A stretch of DNA of 64,000 bases from NCBI GenBank assembly GCA_038373865.1, contig JAXGGA010001025.1:1-64000 (forward strand), written 5' to 3'. Positions within the stretch are counted from its first letter, which is position 1. Every line of letters begins with the position of its first letter. The notes beneath the pieces were generated by a model, which had not been told where the DNA came from, made no database searches, and saw nothing but the letters and a program-made list of their open reading frames with translations. This document shows, in pieces, positions 22,440 through 35,449 of the stretch. Source of the DNA: Uloborus plumipes (lineage: Eukaryota; Arthropoda; Arachnida; Araneae; Uloboridae). The position numbers were made by a program, and so were the translations under genes.

Positions 22440-25400
22440 ATTTGAAGCAGTGGCGTAGCAAGGTCTGGTGGCACCCGGGGCGAAGTTCTGCTTGTCACCC
22501 CCCCCCTCCCCATTAAAGTAACAATTTAATTTGATTTAAATGTTTTAATCATTTTTTTATTATTATTAAATAAGTAAAGTATCATGATAACTCCTCTGTT
22601 CCGTTTGTTTTTATAAATGAATACATACCTGCAAAGATATTTTATGAACTAATTTAATGGGAAATAAAATAAGCATTTGTTATACATCTACTAAGTAGCA
22701 GAAAGAAAAATAATTATTATAATATAATTTGACGAAAATGCAGTTATTTACAAAGTTTGTTCTCCAGCAAAGAACTTATTGTGTCAAAATTTCAAAGTCC
22801 CTGTTACATAAGGGCCCTAATAGCCAAGTCAGATCTTACATTAGACTAGAAATAACTTACCTATTAATTCGCTTTATATCTGCAACATTAAAAGCTTCGC
22901 ACTGTTTTCAAGCTCTGATGGCCCAAAGTTGATTATTACTCATAATTAATATTGAAAATCATGCAAAGTATTTATATGATTTACAATGTTTATAAAATGA
23001 TATACTTGTATATAATAATTAACTTTATTACATTATACGAATTTTTAAAGAATATGGAAATATAATATTTAGGAATTAAGGTAAAGACAGCCAAAACCTC
23101 AAAATTAGGAAAATGTATTTTATTTAAAGAAACCTCTCATTGTCTACTAGTTGTTGTTAGCGAAAAAACATACAAAATTAAAAACAGCTACATATACTTT
23201 CACTTTGTTATTATATATACAGTTACTTGTTACATATATACAGTAGACATAAACAATGTTATTTTGTTGTAAATTGATGTAGTCTGTTAAATGATACTAC
23301 TGGTTTTACTGACTATTATAAAATAAATTAAACGACGCTTGTTACATCAATTGAGTTTGTATTCATCAAAATACAGTAGCCCGTCGCTTTCTCTATTTAT
23401 TCGGGAGAAAAGAAAACAGTATGATAAAACCGGAAACGCGGAAGATCCGAGGGCCATTAAAATTACAATTCGTTCAAGATGGTGTGTGCATGTAATTCTC
23501 ATTTTGAAATAACTTTCTTAGTTAAAGTTTAAAAGAAAATTACACTACTAGAGGTCGACCATAAATATTATAACACTAAGTTAAATTAAATTTGTAACAA
23601 ACTAGGGGTCAAAAGAATTGTGACATCACACATTCTAGTTAAAGTAAAAACATTTGAAATCCACTATCAAATAATTTTATAACATTTATCTTAATATTAT
23701 TTGTTATCTTGCTTCATTTGTTTTGAATTTATTTGTTTTATTTTCTTGTGTCTTGACAACACTTCTTAACATCATTAACTTTTTAAATCACTTTTTAATA
23801 ACAATAATTCTTATTAATAACAATATTTTTTTTTCTTTATTTATTTTGTAAATTGTACGAAATACCATCATCCTTGTTTTCTCTAATATGTTGAAATAAA
23901 ACTTACCTGAGATATTTTTCAGTTTTTCTCCAATTTTAGTTCTTGAGGTAATCCAAACGTATAGTAGAAAGGCAAAACAGCAGAAACTTGGGCACTCACA
24001 GAACTCAAAATTCGCACTGAATTGGTTTACTTTACGCTAAGTATTTATTTCCTGTTGTTTTGAGGATAATACCCCCCCCCCACCCCCTTCCATGATTGGT
24101 GGAAAAAAAAATTCTTCAACCCCACATCTCTTTTCTTGGGAAAAGCTTCAGGCTAGCTTTGCACGACCATCGTAAGAACCAAAGTTTTATTGTATTGAAA
24201 CACTCTTAGGTTTTAATTACTATTCATCCATCTTCTTACTACAAATTCGGAAAATCTCTTTCGCACAGTCTCAACAAGGGGGCGATTTCGGAAAGAGCGA
24301 GACTCAAATGTCCTAGGAAGTTGCCGAACCTAAAGAGACCGCCTTGTTACCCTAAGGTGATAGCTTCAACATGTGTGGCATTCAGTTCAGTTGACGACTT
24401 GTTGACTTGTTCTGTCCAGCCGAGACTGCTTACCGTTACCATTCGTCCTTTTCCCGACTGTTGACAAAAAGAAAAAGAGAGAAAAAAATATCTCCACTTC
24501 TTGGTCTGCCCATAGCCGATAGCCCATCAGTTTTTCAGCAAAAATTTACAATAAAAATTAAACGTTGGCATATTTTGGCATTCCAACTGCAGTTCTTAAA
24601 AAAATGGGGGGAAAATAATTTAAATTCCACACCTTTAATTAAAATTATATCTTCTCGCTACCATGAGTTGCGATGGGAGACTATTCATTGGGTTTCTCGT
24701 TTCTACAAATGGCTCTTGTCTCCCGAAATCAGTTTCATTTTTCAAAGATCCTCTTGACTTAAACAACCCTCTTTATAGAAAAAAAGAAAAAAACAGAACA
24801 CAACAAACCTCAGAGAGCACGGCCCTTCTCCTGGATGGTGGCTTGATGTACAATGAGTGAGGATACAATTTTTTAAGGCCGGACGCTCTTCTCTTATACA
24901 GGATCTTTCTTAGAACACTTCTAAAATACCAAGCTAAGCGCCCCCCCCCCTTCCCTCCTCAAGAATAAATGTCTGTCTAATGAAAATTGCGACCAATCTT
25001 CTTTTTGCACGTCTGACAGTGTTTTTAAAAATAAAAAAAAAAATTAAATACTAAACGTCCATTAAAGGCAAACGTAATAATGTTACAACTTCAAGTGAGA
25101 TATTAATTTTTTCGTGATGTGGCTCTTTTATTTATTTGTTGATTTATTTATTATTATTATTTTTATTTATTTATTTAGTTTTGAAAAAACAATGCGGAAG
25201 CTTTCGTGTTTTTTGAAAAAGCAAAGGACGTTTTTGCTTCGAAAAGAGGGCTGCAAGTGCGCATTAATCTCTTAGAAAAGGATCTTTCTTTGAATACTCA
25301 TAAAATACCAAGTTAAGCCCCCCCCCCTCTTAACAAAAATATCTGCGAAGTGAAAATTATGACCAACTCTTCAAAAGTTTTTTTAAATGCTAACTGCCAT

Positions 25401-25644
25401 CCACTTCAAATAAGAGGTTCAATTATCGTCATGTAGCTTGTTTATTTATTAACTGACTTATTTATTACTATTTTTAAGTTTATTTATTTTATATTGAAAA
25501 AGGCAATGAGAAAGCAAACCTTTTTATTTCTGAAAAAAGCAAACGGTGTATTTCCTCGAGAGAAAAGGTTGCAAGGGCGCAATTATCTGTGCAAAAAGGC
25601 AGGCAAGGCGAGACGCACTTGTACAGAATCTTTCTTGGGAGTTC

Positions 25645-26090
25645 CGGGCATAAGGTCCAAAACCAAAAGGTCCACGTACAGAAGATCCACATCCAAAAGG
25701 TCCGAAGGACAGAAAATCCGAGGGACAGAAGGTCCGGCAACCACAGGTCCAAAGCACATAAGATTAGGAGGACATAAGGTCCACCGATAGCAAGGGCGGA
25801 TCCAGAAATTTCTCAAGGGAGGGGCGATTGATTTTATTACTTACTTTTTACTATGTATACTGGATTACAAATAGGTTTCGGACTTCAATTTTGAAACATT
25901 TCCGGGGGAGAGGCCAAACTTCCTTCCTTCAACATCATTAAAACTCTTCTAAAATTAAGTTTTTTTGAACTTCAATATTAAAAAGTTGCTGATGGAGGGG
26001 CGATCACCCCATCGTCCCTCCCTTGTATCCGCCTCTGACTGATAGAAAGGGTCCCGGTTTGTAAACAGCTGACATAAGGTCCAGATTTCG
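25645..26090. repeat. AAGGTCC minisatellite, interrupted by a MITE
   Basis: Units built on CAnAAGGTCC (such as CCAAAAGGTCCACG, GACAGAAGGTCCGG, ACATAAGGTCCACC) repeat about ten times from 25645 to 25785. They resume at 26045-26080 (ACATAAGGTCC). The ORFs crossing the array in several frames and both strands are a by-product of the periodicity. Confidence 0.7.
25791..26037. mobile_element. Nested hAT-type MITE, 247 bp
   Basis: Flanks ACCGATAG (25783-25790) and ACTGATAG (26038-26045) match at seven of eight bases. The ends are inverted: CAAGGGCGGATCCAG at the left and CAGAGGCGGATACAAGGGAG as the complement of the right. It sits inside the AAGGTCC array within the larger hAT element. Confidence 0.78.
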
Positions 26091-27777
26091 AAGTTTGTCT
26101 TTTGTATCAAACTATGTACTATATTCTTTCTTAGAACACCCATAAAATACCAAGTTAAGCCCCCCCCCCCTCACTCCACGTCATGAAAAAATATTTGTGC
26201 AATGAAAATTACGAACAATCTACTGGGTGCATGTCTGACACTTTTTTTTATGGAGTTTTTTAAATACCAAATGTCAATTAAAAACAAACGTATTAATGTT
26301 AATACATCAAATAAGAGATTCAGTTCCTAGCAATACACCCTCCCCCTTCCGCAAAGCAGGCGGAATGTTTTAAAAAACGTCAAAACTACTGTTTGCAGAT
26401 GAGGCAACACGTAGCAACAAACGATCACTAATTTATTTATTTTTTCTGGGGGGGGGGGGGATAACAAGACGATTCGCGCCCACACATGATGCCATTGGCG
26501 CGGGCGCCCGAAGCTACATTCGCATAGGCCAAATGTGGACACCGGATCCTATGATGGATGAAGGGACATCAGTCTGGACAACATTTGAGCAGCATGGGGG
26601 AGACTGATTGGGGGCTCTTTGGACCCTTTATCTTTTTCGCGCCATTGGTGGCCTGTCGCCACGCTTAATGGGATTACAGCTTCGAGGCAGGAAGCTCACT
26701 GAAGCTGTATGATGGTATTCAGACTATACAGAGCATCATCTGGGCCTCTTTTAGCGCCTCTTTCTAGCACTATCCATGAATTTATTTCAAACGACATGAG
26801 CTAGGTTTTCTGGAATTAGAAAAAAGCTTTCTTGCTTGTGACATCAAGTAAAGTATTAAAAAAAAACGGCTGCAACAAAGTAAAAAATAAGTAAAATAAA
26901 AGTATGAAATAGATGTTATTCAACAGTAATAGGCACGTAAAGTAAAAATGAAGTTTGCAATGTACTATGCAGTGCAGGTAATTTTTCTCAGATAATTTGC
27001 ACATCAATAACTTTGATCTGGATATAAAAGTTTAGGCAATTTTCTTAATCAAAATATATTGGAATATTTATAACATGGGTAATTTGATCAGATATTTCTC
27101 ACCTCAATACTGGACGCTCAACTTTTGGGAGTAAAAAAAAAAAAAACGGTTTTAGCTAAATTCGCACTTAATGCCAGGACAGAGCACCCCTGTATATATG
27201 CAGACTGAGTCATTGAAACTTTTTTTTGGGGGGGGGGGGAGATTTGAGATTGTTTTCGACCACATTTTCGATGTTCTCGTTCTGAGGAATGTTTTGAAGA
27301 AATTGAGGGGGTGCGCCATTACCCTTGGGGCAAGGGCATCCCTGATACATACACACCCACACACACAAACGTATATATCTCTAATTGTGAAAAAAAAAAA
27401 AACGTAGATAAGAAAAAAGAAATAGAGACACAGCGAGTATTTAACTTTTAATGAGAGTGCTTCAATTGTATCCATCACAGCGGCAGATTCCTTTGGAAAA
27501 TATTTGATGATTTGAGTTCCTCGTGGCACCCTTCATCCCTTACTGCGACACCCCAAGGTATCACGACCACGGCACACAGTTTGAACCTCTACATTACTTA
27601 ATTTCCGGCAGAAAAAGATGACATGGAGCTTTTCTGGGCAAAGTTGCAACGTTTTTTTTTTTTCTTTTTAATTTATCGTCGGCGGGAGAACGGGCAGTTT
27701 TTGTCACCCCCTCTGAAGCTGGCACCCGGGGCGGGCCGCCCCCCTCGCCCCCACCTTCCTACGCCACTGATTTGAAG

Positions 27778-28110
27778 AGGAAATTTAACATTCTAAAAGA
27801 TATAATAGATAATTACTGTAACTATAAATTAATATAATTGATAATTGGACAATATATTATAATTATTATTCATAGAATGCAGATGGGAGGCGGAAGCCTC
27901 CCATCTGGCTATAGATTTACCGTTACTACCCCCCGTTTACTGGCTATAGATTTTTTGTTGATTATTTTACTATAATTTATTAACATTTTATATTAAAATT
28001 CTTAAAGATGGAATAAAATATTATTATAACCATAACGTAATTAAGTAATACATTATATAATTATCAGTCATAAAATGAAGATGGGATGGGCCGCCACTAC
28101 ATTTACTGGT
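27778..28110. repeat. 3' flank of Gr copy A with a duplicated segment
   Basis: The phrase CATA(G/A)AATG(C/A)AGATGG occurs at about 27872 and 28070 and again in the 3' flank of copy B at about 34673, each preceded by related AT-rich text. This shows that Gr 3' flanks were copied along with the genes. A small hairpin AGATGGGAGGC..GCCTCCCATCT lies at 27890-27916. Confidence 0.55.
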
Positions 28111-28118
28111 TAGGGGCA

Positions 28119-31100
28119 TCAAATCCCATGGTCCTGATCTGGCATGGGAAACGTTTTTATTAGCAAAAAATAGCTGACAACAGTACCCATGAGGCCAAAT
28201 ATTAATCCTCTTCGTATAGAAAAAATACCACCGATATTTAAAAAAGCATCTTGTTGCAGTTTCATATTTAGCATTATTACTTCCTTTGAGTAATTGACAT
28301 ATCTTCCTAAGCTACAAACGATGTTATATACATCAGTATTAGAGCTAGAAATATCTGCTGCGAATGAGATCATTACGCACAGCAGACATGTCACAAAAAT
28401 TGCATTAGAAATAGATCCAAAAAGGACATTTGATTGAGCTAAATCGCCAGTAAGAAAATGATAAACTGTTTCAAATACAATGACAGAAACATACGTGATA
28501 GTAACAAAAATTACTGAGCTTATAAGTTCTCATCCACAATGTATAAAGTTTTCCTCAATAAGTCATAGCACTCATGGTGTCTTGAGCAGGGACGTAACTA
28601 GAGGGGGACAGACGGGGCACGTGCCCCAGGCGCCAGATTTTAGGGGCGCTGAACTGGCTAAATAACTGCATAATTTTCTTTTCATTATTAAGAAAAAAAA
28701 AGGACAAATTTTTAAAAGCCAGCTCTCCCTAAAAAAAAGCTCAATGCAGGCACAGGCAGAAAGTTACAGAAATGTCTTTTAATGTGGAGATTCAGTTCAA
28801 AGTTTTTTCTCTCTCTCTCTCTCTCTTTTAGAATATGCTCTCTGGTTTTTTAGAAATTGAACTCAAGTGAGAAATTTTAAACCTACTATCACTCTAATTT
28901 TGGCACCCTCAGGACCATTCTTGGGGGCAAGCATTACCAGCAGTCACTTGGGGGCGTCAAATGAAGGAGGGCGCTATTACAGCCGATAAAAAAATATTTA
29001 AAAAAACTCTTGAAAAAAATGTTAAATGCAAAAACGGAAAGTTTTTTTTTTTTTTTCACTTTCTAAGTTTTATTAACTATGTCCCGTTTTCAGAAAAGAG
29101 TGAGGGGTTCATTCTTAACCAGATAAGATTATTCAGCAACTACTTCTAGCATTAAAGTCTACATGGATTCTCGCATTTTTTATTAAAAAAATATTTTAAA
29201 TACATATTTCTGAACAATTTGAATGATAAAAATGATCGGTTTTAAAGTAAATCACTTGATCGGGTTCCCGAAATAGACAACATTAAACAAACCATAACCA
29301 ATATATTGCTTAGTTGATGTGAAAATTACATTTTGGCTACTTTTGATCAATCACTGAAATACGGGGTTGGCATTGAGAGTAGAGTTAAATAAATTCAATC
29401 TCTATGGGTAAGAATTTTGTAAAAAAAGGGAAATTTTTTGTTCCTGGAAATTATCGCGTTAATAAAAAGTAACAATTTTCAAATTTAAATTCTGGTTTTA
29501 AATAAATAAATTGTACAGAATATTTTTCAGCCATAATATGTAATGTTTCGTAAAGTATTTAATGAACAAATGCTAATTTATAAACCTTTATTCAATAATT
29601 CACTTTTTTTTAATGTTCTTGTTCCTTTTCTTACACAGTAAAGTTTAGAATTTTTAAGTTTCTTAAAGTTTCACTGTACACTTCTGTTAATGCTAAATAT
29701 TGGACAGGTTGAAAAAAAAAAAAAAAACATTTTTTTACTTAAGAATTTTTCTGACGTGAAATTCATGAAAATATTTTTGATTTGCAACGTATTTAGTGCT
29801 TTTAAAATTTCATTCATTTCAAGTAGTTTTCAAACGCATTAAATAATTTCTTTTCTTTTTTTCTTAATTTCAAAATAAAAATTACTGAAACACTTGAGGT
29901 TAACTGAATGAAGATAGAACTCTCCTTTTACACGATTCCCAATTTTTCAATTCTGAATTCGAAAAACTATTTTTGCTTTGAAAGTATTTAAGGTTACTCA
30001 GCTTGTATTTATTATTGTATTTATTATTATTATCATTATTGTCTAAGTTATCATTGATGATATAGAAAAAGTTTTGCAGCCAAAAAAGCTCGTAAAATAA
30101 AGTTCTAATGTTTTCGTTTTTTAACGTAAGTAATGTAAAGCTAAAACTAAATAGAAATGTATTTAAAAATGTTTCTTCATTATTAGTCTTTTATTGAATA
30201 ATTAAATACTATTTTCTAAAAATTTAATCTATTCATTTTGATTCAGCCCACATATACTTCGATATCATTTTATAAATCTTTTCACATTTGAAATCGTTAC
30301 AGTATAAAAAAAAAGAAGTCTATGAGCTATAAGCAACTCTCATATTGAAATGCGTGAGAAGTTTTAGAACTAACTTGACATTTTAATTTAAAAACTTTTG
30401 TTAACTGATAAGCATACTTTCAAAAAAAAAAAAGCATATTAAGCATCTGAGCAGAAAATGTATGAGAAAATGGAGCACTAAAAGCAATGCGTGTCAGTAG
30501 TCGGTCTAGCCTGATATTCAGGGGTATGAAGAGGGAAAACTTGTCCCTTTGGCTTCGAGAAAGTATTGTATGTATTTTAGTTGTGCTTTTTGTTCATTTT
30601 CTATGTAATATACGTTGAGTATGTACCTTTATATGACGGTCCAGACGTTGGCGTTATCTTTTTTTTTTTTTTTTGACAAATATTTAACTTTATTTTAATG
30701 GGCGGGGGGGAGGGCGCCGAAGCGATGTCTTGCCCCTGTTCGAAAATTGCCTAGTTACGTCCCTGGTCTTGAGAGTTGAAAAGGTGTAACTTCTAGACGT
30801 TGAGCAATGTTTCTGAACAACTCTTTTAAGTTCCAGGAAAGTAAGCAGTGTAAGGTGAGAAATACATTGGATGGTAAAAGGAAAAATATAGGAGACGTAA
30901 CTCTATATATCCAGATTAGAAAATCTAAATGTTTTGATCGCTGTATTTTAAATGCATAAAAATATTGATGTATTAAAAATTTATATTCACCTTTTTCATA
31001 AACATTAATTTGCATATAAATTTAAGTGAAATTCATGCCTATTAAAAAAACTGAAAGTACATTTGCGAGATATTTCGCTCTTTTATACTTTTTCAGAAGT

Positions 31101-31458
31101 TCAGAAGATGCTGGGATACTGGTAATTATTTTGATTATCTGAGCAAACCCTTTTGTTTCATTCTTAGCAGAATATTCAAATAAAGGGAAAGGGAGACGAA
31201 TATGAGAAAAAAATACGTCATTGTATCAAAAGTGTAACCAGTTTGCGTATTTTTGGCTATAAATATAAACATAAACAAAGTCATCAGCATTAAAACACTG
31301 ATAAAACTCAGAATTAGGTACTGTAAAACTTTCAAGAAACAGTTTAAATTCTGAAATGCATTTAGACTACAAAGATAGAGCAATATCCGCATAGGTCTGT
31401 ACATGCGACAGCATTCTAAGGACACCACTGAATCCTGATCATTTGATTGAGGGGCCAT
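28119..31458 (-). pseudogene. Gustatory receptor-like pseudogene, copy A, split by a hAT element
   Basis: Minus-strand relative of the intact copy C. The N-terminal part is 31458-31135 (MAPQSNDQDSVVSLECCRMY, then membrane segments, LLRMKQKG). A frameshift there (CTTTTGG shortened) gives an early stop. The reading resumes at 31015-30774 (SPIFFLLPSNVFLTLHC, SWNLKELFR). A 2.18-kb hAT element then interrupts the gene. After it come HHECYDLLRKTLYIVDENL, a TAA, further stops, and 28394-28119 with the C-terminal block (GGIFSIRRGLIFGLMGTVVS, YFLLIKTFP). The end retains the degenerate Gr signature (family consensus TYhhhhhQF). At least one frameshift, one nonsense codon and one insertion make it non-functional. 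Confidence 0.88.
28587..30765. mobile_element. hAT-type element inserted in Gr copy A, 2179 bp
   Basis: Perfect 8-bp duplication GTCTTGAG (28579-28586, 30766-30773) and perfect 15-base inverted ends CAGGGACGTAACTAG. There is no transposase inside. The interior has a CT microsatellite (about 28806-28827), several A/T homopolymers and a G-rich right end. Insertion interrupts the receptor between LEVTPFQLS and the HHECYDLL block. Confidence 0.95.
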
Positions 31459-31464
31459 CCTAAA

Positions 31465-34400
31465 GTACAGTTTTCAAACAGATTTTATTTAATTTCAAAT
31501 TATTCTGGTGTTTAGTTTGCTTCAAAAGTTAAAATTATGATTCCTGTTTCGTTCAGAGTCCGATCACACATAATATCCGATCTTCAAATATGAAGATTCA
31601 AGTCCTTGCACTTTATCTATCTATTTATTGATTTTTCTTAGGATATTTCAAATCTCTTGTTCGTGCCCCACAATCACATCGAACTGACCGATTGAAGAAG
31701 ACAGTCAAACATGAAATATTGGCAATTGGTGATAAAATCTGGTAACCGCAGATACTACGTTTTCCAATAAAGGCATGAAAACTTACATTAAAGCAAATAG
31801 ACAACAGTCTTATAACAGTTTCTAAACACAATCTGCACTGAAAATCTCCAGATTTAAGCTCTTGCGCCTTATTTACTTATTTATTTATTTTGAGAATATT
31901 TTAAGTCACTAGTTCTTTTTCCTTAAGCACACCAAACTGACATATCTAAACAAGTCAATCAAGTAGGAAGGTGTGTCAATTGATGGTAAATTCTTTTAAC
32001 TGCAGATACTAAGTTTTTCAATAAGGCTTGAAAACTTTTATGAAAGCAAATGGGCAAGTCATACATTATTTTTTTAACACAACATGCACTTCAATGGACA
32101 TTAAATTACAAATTTTGTTTTTGAAATGATATGGCCTATTGTAAAATAACAAGAGTTATTATATTAAAATAATTTCTTTCCGGTTTCCGCCAATCACTCC
32201 CATACGCCAATAATAAAAAAAGTAATTTTTCGCTCAAAACCATATTAATTATTCATAGCATAAAAATGAAAACTATTCACTACAATCAAACTCATTGCAT
32301 TGAATTTTTCAAAATGAAAGTTAAAAGTGTTTGAAACTTGGTAATGTTTTGCTACCTATTTTGTAAGAGTAATCATAGGAAATTCGGACAAAAGTTAAAT
32401 AACCATAAAATCACTAATGGAATAACATTGTATTTTTAAAACCCTGAATTTATTAAAGGACGCAATAAATAGGTTAGCAGTGCTTGCAGAACTAAACAGA
32501 AGAAAAGAAAAGATAAAACAACATTATTGATTGATTTTGGAGCTCTCTTTATGAACGTAGCACTAAACTTTATTTTTCTAATTGTTTGGGAACATTTTGA
32601 AGGTTCTTGATAAACATAAATTACTTACAACTGATGTGTAGATCTGTATGTAAAACTACTTTTGGAAAGATAACTTTCAGCCGATCAATTTAATTATCTT
32701 ATGAAATTTGTAGTTAATGATCGCATTTGCTCTTTATGAAAAAGCATCTATTATATTTCATTAAAATTTTCAAATTACTAGTAAATATTAAAATACATAA
32801 AATACAGAAGTAATCCAAGCACACATATTTAAAATATATTTTGAAATTGAGTACTAAATTCAATGGTATTGGATAAGGAGAAATAGAACTGGAAAGAAGC
32901 ATGAGTTATCCGGGTTAGTTCTGAATTAGAGCCGATGTATAGACCCTATTCTGAATGAATGGTGAAATTTTCTCAACGAGAAAAATCACTTAACTACATC
33001 GTCACATGACTTGCGACAAACCTTTAGTTGTGAACAAGTAAATTCAAACACGAAAATCTAAACATGTAACTAAATAAGATGTTTGTTTGCAGCTTGCAAA
33101 TTGAGAAAATAGTTAGGTCTAGAAACAAAATGAAAATACATATTGTAGTTTATTGTAGTTCTAGCTGAAGCTGTCTTCTTGGGCTCCTAATCACCAAAAC
33201 ACTTATGTTTTGAAAAATGTTTTTTTTTTCTCCTTTTAACATATTTTATGCGATTTGGAGTTATTTTTACCTCCCAGAGTTTAATCCAGATAAGTCAAAA
33301 AAAAAAAAAAAGAAATAATAATAATAATAATAACAATAATCTTTCTCATGGTGTAGCAGACAACAAAGGCGTTTTGTTAGGCGGGCAAGCACGCTATGCA
33401 GGTCAACAATCCTGCATGTAATCTGCACAGAAAGTCAGTGGCATGCATTTAAGGAGAAAACAGCCGATTCTCTTCCAGCTTCTATCTGGCTTGTTTTTGT
33501 AATTTTGACGCTTTTATTTAACGGTTTTAAAAACAGAAAAACCAAAGACTTATGAGCAACCAAATTTTTACACGACGTCAGCGTTATGTATAAAAAAGTT
33601 CTCTGAAAAGGGGAAACAGCTTTTTTGATTTTTTAATAAGAGACATTACGCACAAAAAACGAGATTAAAAATATAACTGCACCAGTGGAATCAAACGAAA
33701 AAAGGCTGCAACGAAATTAAAAATATTATTGCGGAAGATAACTTACTACAGAGGCAACGTTGAATTCATGAAAATAATCATATTACTGGAATTTAAAAGG
33801 AAAGAAGATTGTCTTCAAAACTTGTCAAAGACAGATTTGTACACAATTTATAAATACTCGATAACGTTGTTTTTTTTTTTTTTTTTTAATGCTTCATGCA
33901 GCAAAAATACTTGAATAAAACACAAAAATTTTTCTTAAAGGAAGGATATATAATGTAAAAAAAAATAAGAGATGTTCCTGGAAAAAAATGGAACTAAATT
34001 CTGCCAGTAACATTGCTGGCAAAATAAACAGAAAAGTCTCCCTTTAAAAGCCAGAGAAGTTCCTGAAATAAACGTGTAATTTCTCTGAAGAATTCAGAAA
34101 CCTTCCCAATAAAAGCGACTCACATTTTTGGAATAATTCCAGACTTCTAAGAACACTTACGTTTCTCGTGAGGGGTTAGCGCCTAACGGGTTCTGATTTC
34201 CCAATAAAACTGTTAAAGATACTTAGCAGACGTGACCAAAACTAATGCAGAGATGCAGACAAACAACGAACTGCTTATTTACCTGCAGTTCTAGCAAAGC
34301 AGACGTTCAGAAACTGACATTTTGCCCCTAATAGGATTTCAGCCAGTCTGGAAGGACCGTAATTGTGCGAATGGTAGAAGAACTCAATGAAAACGTTTAG

Positions 34401-34715
34401 AATATTTTGAAACCAGTAGCTAAATATGTTTTGCTCAACAGTGAGAAGCTTGTAATCATGCAACATACAATAATTCAGGAAACTTTTTAGCTAAGATACT
34501 TAATTTTCATCGGAAAACGATGGAAACTGGTAAAATCCCGGAAATAATATGTGACGCTGCGGAATTTTTCAGTGTAGTTACGAAGGGAATATAAAAAAAT
34601 AAAAAAAAAATGCTAAAGATAAATGACTATGCTTTCTAAATTAATTAGTTAATATAGTTAAAAATTATATTCATAAAATGCAGATGGTAAAATTTTTACT
34701 GCCTACCGGTACCCG
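31465..34715. repeat. Duplicated upstream flank of Gr copy A (homologous to 35455-40210)
   Basis: Long colinear similarity with the flank of copy B. Anchors include CTTTCCGGTTTCCGCCAATC (32178 and 36336), GGTCTAGAAACAAAATGAAA (33116 and 38918) and CAGTTCTAGCAAAGC (34284 and 40020). Within it, two ~250-base units (about 31590-31850 and 31850-32105; keyed by AACTGAC..(A/T)GA, CAGATACTA and AGGC(A/T)TGAAAACTT) are tandem copies. No ORF is conserved between the two flanks, so this is copied non-coding sequence. A trinucleotide AAT run is at about 33314-33346. Confidence 0.75.
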
Positions 34716-34719
34716 ATCT

Positions 34720-35449
34720 TTAATCCTGCTCTGAGAGAGGAAATGTTTTAATAATCAAAAAATAGCTGGCAACAGTGCTAATAATTCCAAAGATTAATCC
34801 TCGTCGTATAGGCATTATACCGCCTATGGTTAGTGAAGGATCTTGTTGCAGTTTCATAGTTAGCATCATCACTTCCCTAGAGAAATTCAAATCTCTTCCT
34901 AAACTGAAAACCACATTACACAAATCAGTATTAGAGCTAGGAATATCTGCTGCGAATGAGATCATTCCACACAAAAGACATGTTATAAAAACCGCATTCC
35001 AAATAGATCCAAGAAGGATACTTGAATGAACTAAACTGCCTGTCAAATAGTGATAGACCATTACAAATACAATGATTGGGACATATATGAGGCTACCAAA
35101 AGTTAAAGAGTTCAGGTTTTCATCTGCAATGTGTAAAGATTTCCGCAGTAAGTCGTAACACTCGTGATGTGTTGAGAACTTTAAAGGAGTAGTCACCATA
35201 CGTTGACCAAGGTCTCTAAATAATTCTTTCAAGTTCCAGGAAAGTACGCAATGCAGCGTGAGAAATACACTGGATGGTAATAGGAAAAAAGTGGGTGACA
35301 TTACTCTAAATATCCAGATTGTTAAATCAATATGTTTTGATCGCTTTGTAAAAACTACAAAGAAAGAGCAATATCTGGACAGGTTTGTACATACGACAGC
35401 ATTCTAAGGACGCCGCTGAATCCTGATTAGTTGTTTGGGGTAGCATCAT
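34720..35449 (-). pseudogene. Gustatory receptor-like pseudogene, copy B, internally deleted
   Basis: The start region is preserved at 35449 (MMLPQTTNQDSAASLECCRM, then YKPVQILLFLCS). The sequence then jumps straight to the TKRSKHIDLTIWIFRVMSPT block. Relative to copy C, about 140 residues covering the first extracellular/membrane region are missing, and the join is out of frame. Downstream, 35301-34720 is one open block of 193 residues almost matching copy C, including VLSWNLKELFRDL, GMISFAADIPSSNTD, GGIMPIRRGLIFG and the terminal YFLIIKTFPL. An internal-ATG truncated protein is conceivable but would lack the N-terminal helices, so I call it a pseudogene. Confidence 0.82.

Larger units (their letters stand above)
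24895..26330. repeat. Three diverged copies of a ~400-bp segment
   Basis: Three starts, at about 24900, 25275 and 26125, share (GGA)TCTTTCTT, then TAAAATACCAAG(T/C)TAAG and a C run. These are followed by related text with TGAAAATT(G/A)(C/T)GACCAA and AATAAGAG(G/A)TTCA. The third copy is displaced by the minisatellite and nested MITE at 25640-26090. Confidence 0.65.
22448..27769. mobile_element. Large hAT-type element, 5322 bp, no intact transposase
   Basis: A perfect 8-bp duplication ATTTGAAG (22440-22447, 27770-27777) flanks ends CAGTGGCGTAGCAAGG at the left and CAGTGGCGTAGGAAGG as the complement of the right. GGCACCCGGGGCG appears near both ends as a further inverted block. The size fits an autonomous element, but no hAT catalytic or dimerisation motif could be read inside. 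Instead the interior holds poly-C/G tracts, a triplicated segment and minisatellite. It therefore looks non-autonomous or long dead. Confidence 0.9.

Noticed and set aside
25494..25816. Overlapping ORFs on both strands with regular Arg/Ser/Cys-rich repeats
   Set aside because: They cross the AAGGTCC minisatellite; openness in many frames follows from the repeat period.
31625..31831. Minus-strand ORF with a similar one at 35875-36114 (CLETVIRLLSICF)
   Set aside because: The similarity reflects the duplicated Gr flank. Frames are not preserved over the full length and the sequence is itself part of a tandem non-coding duplication.
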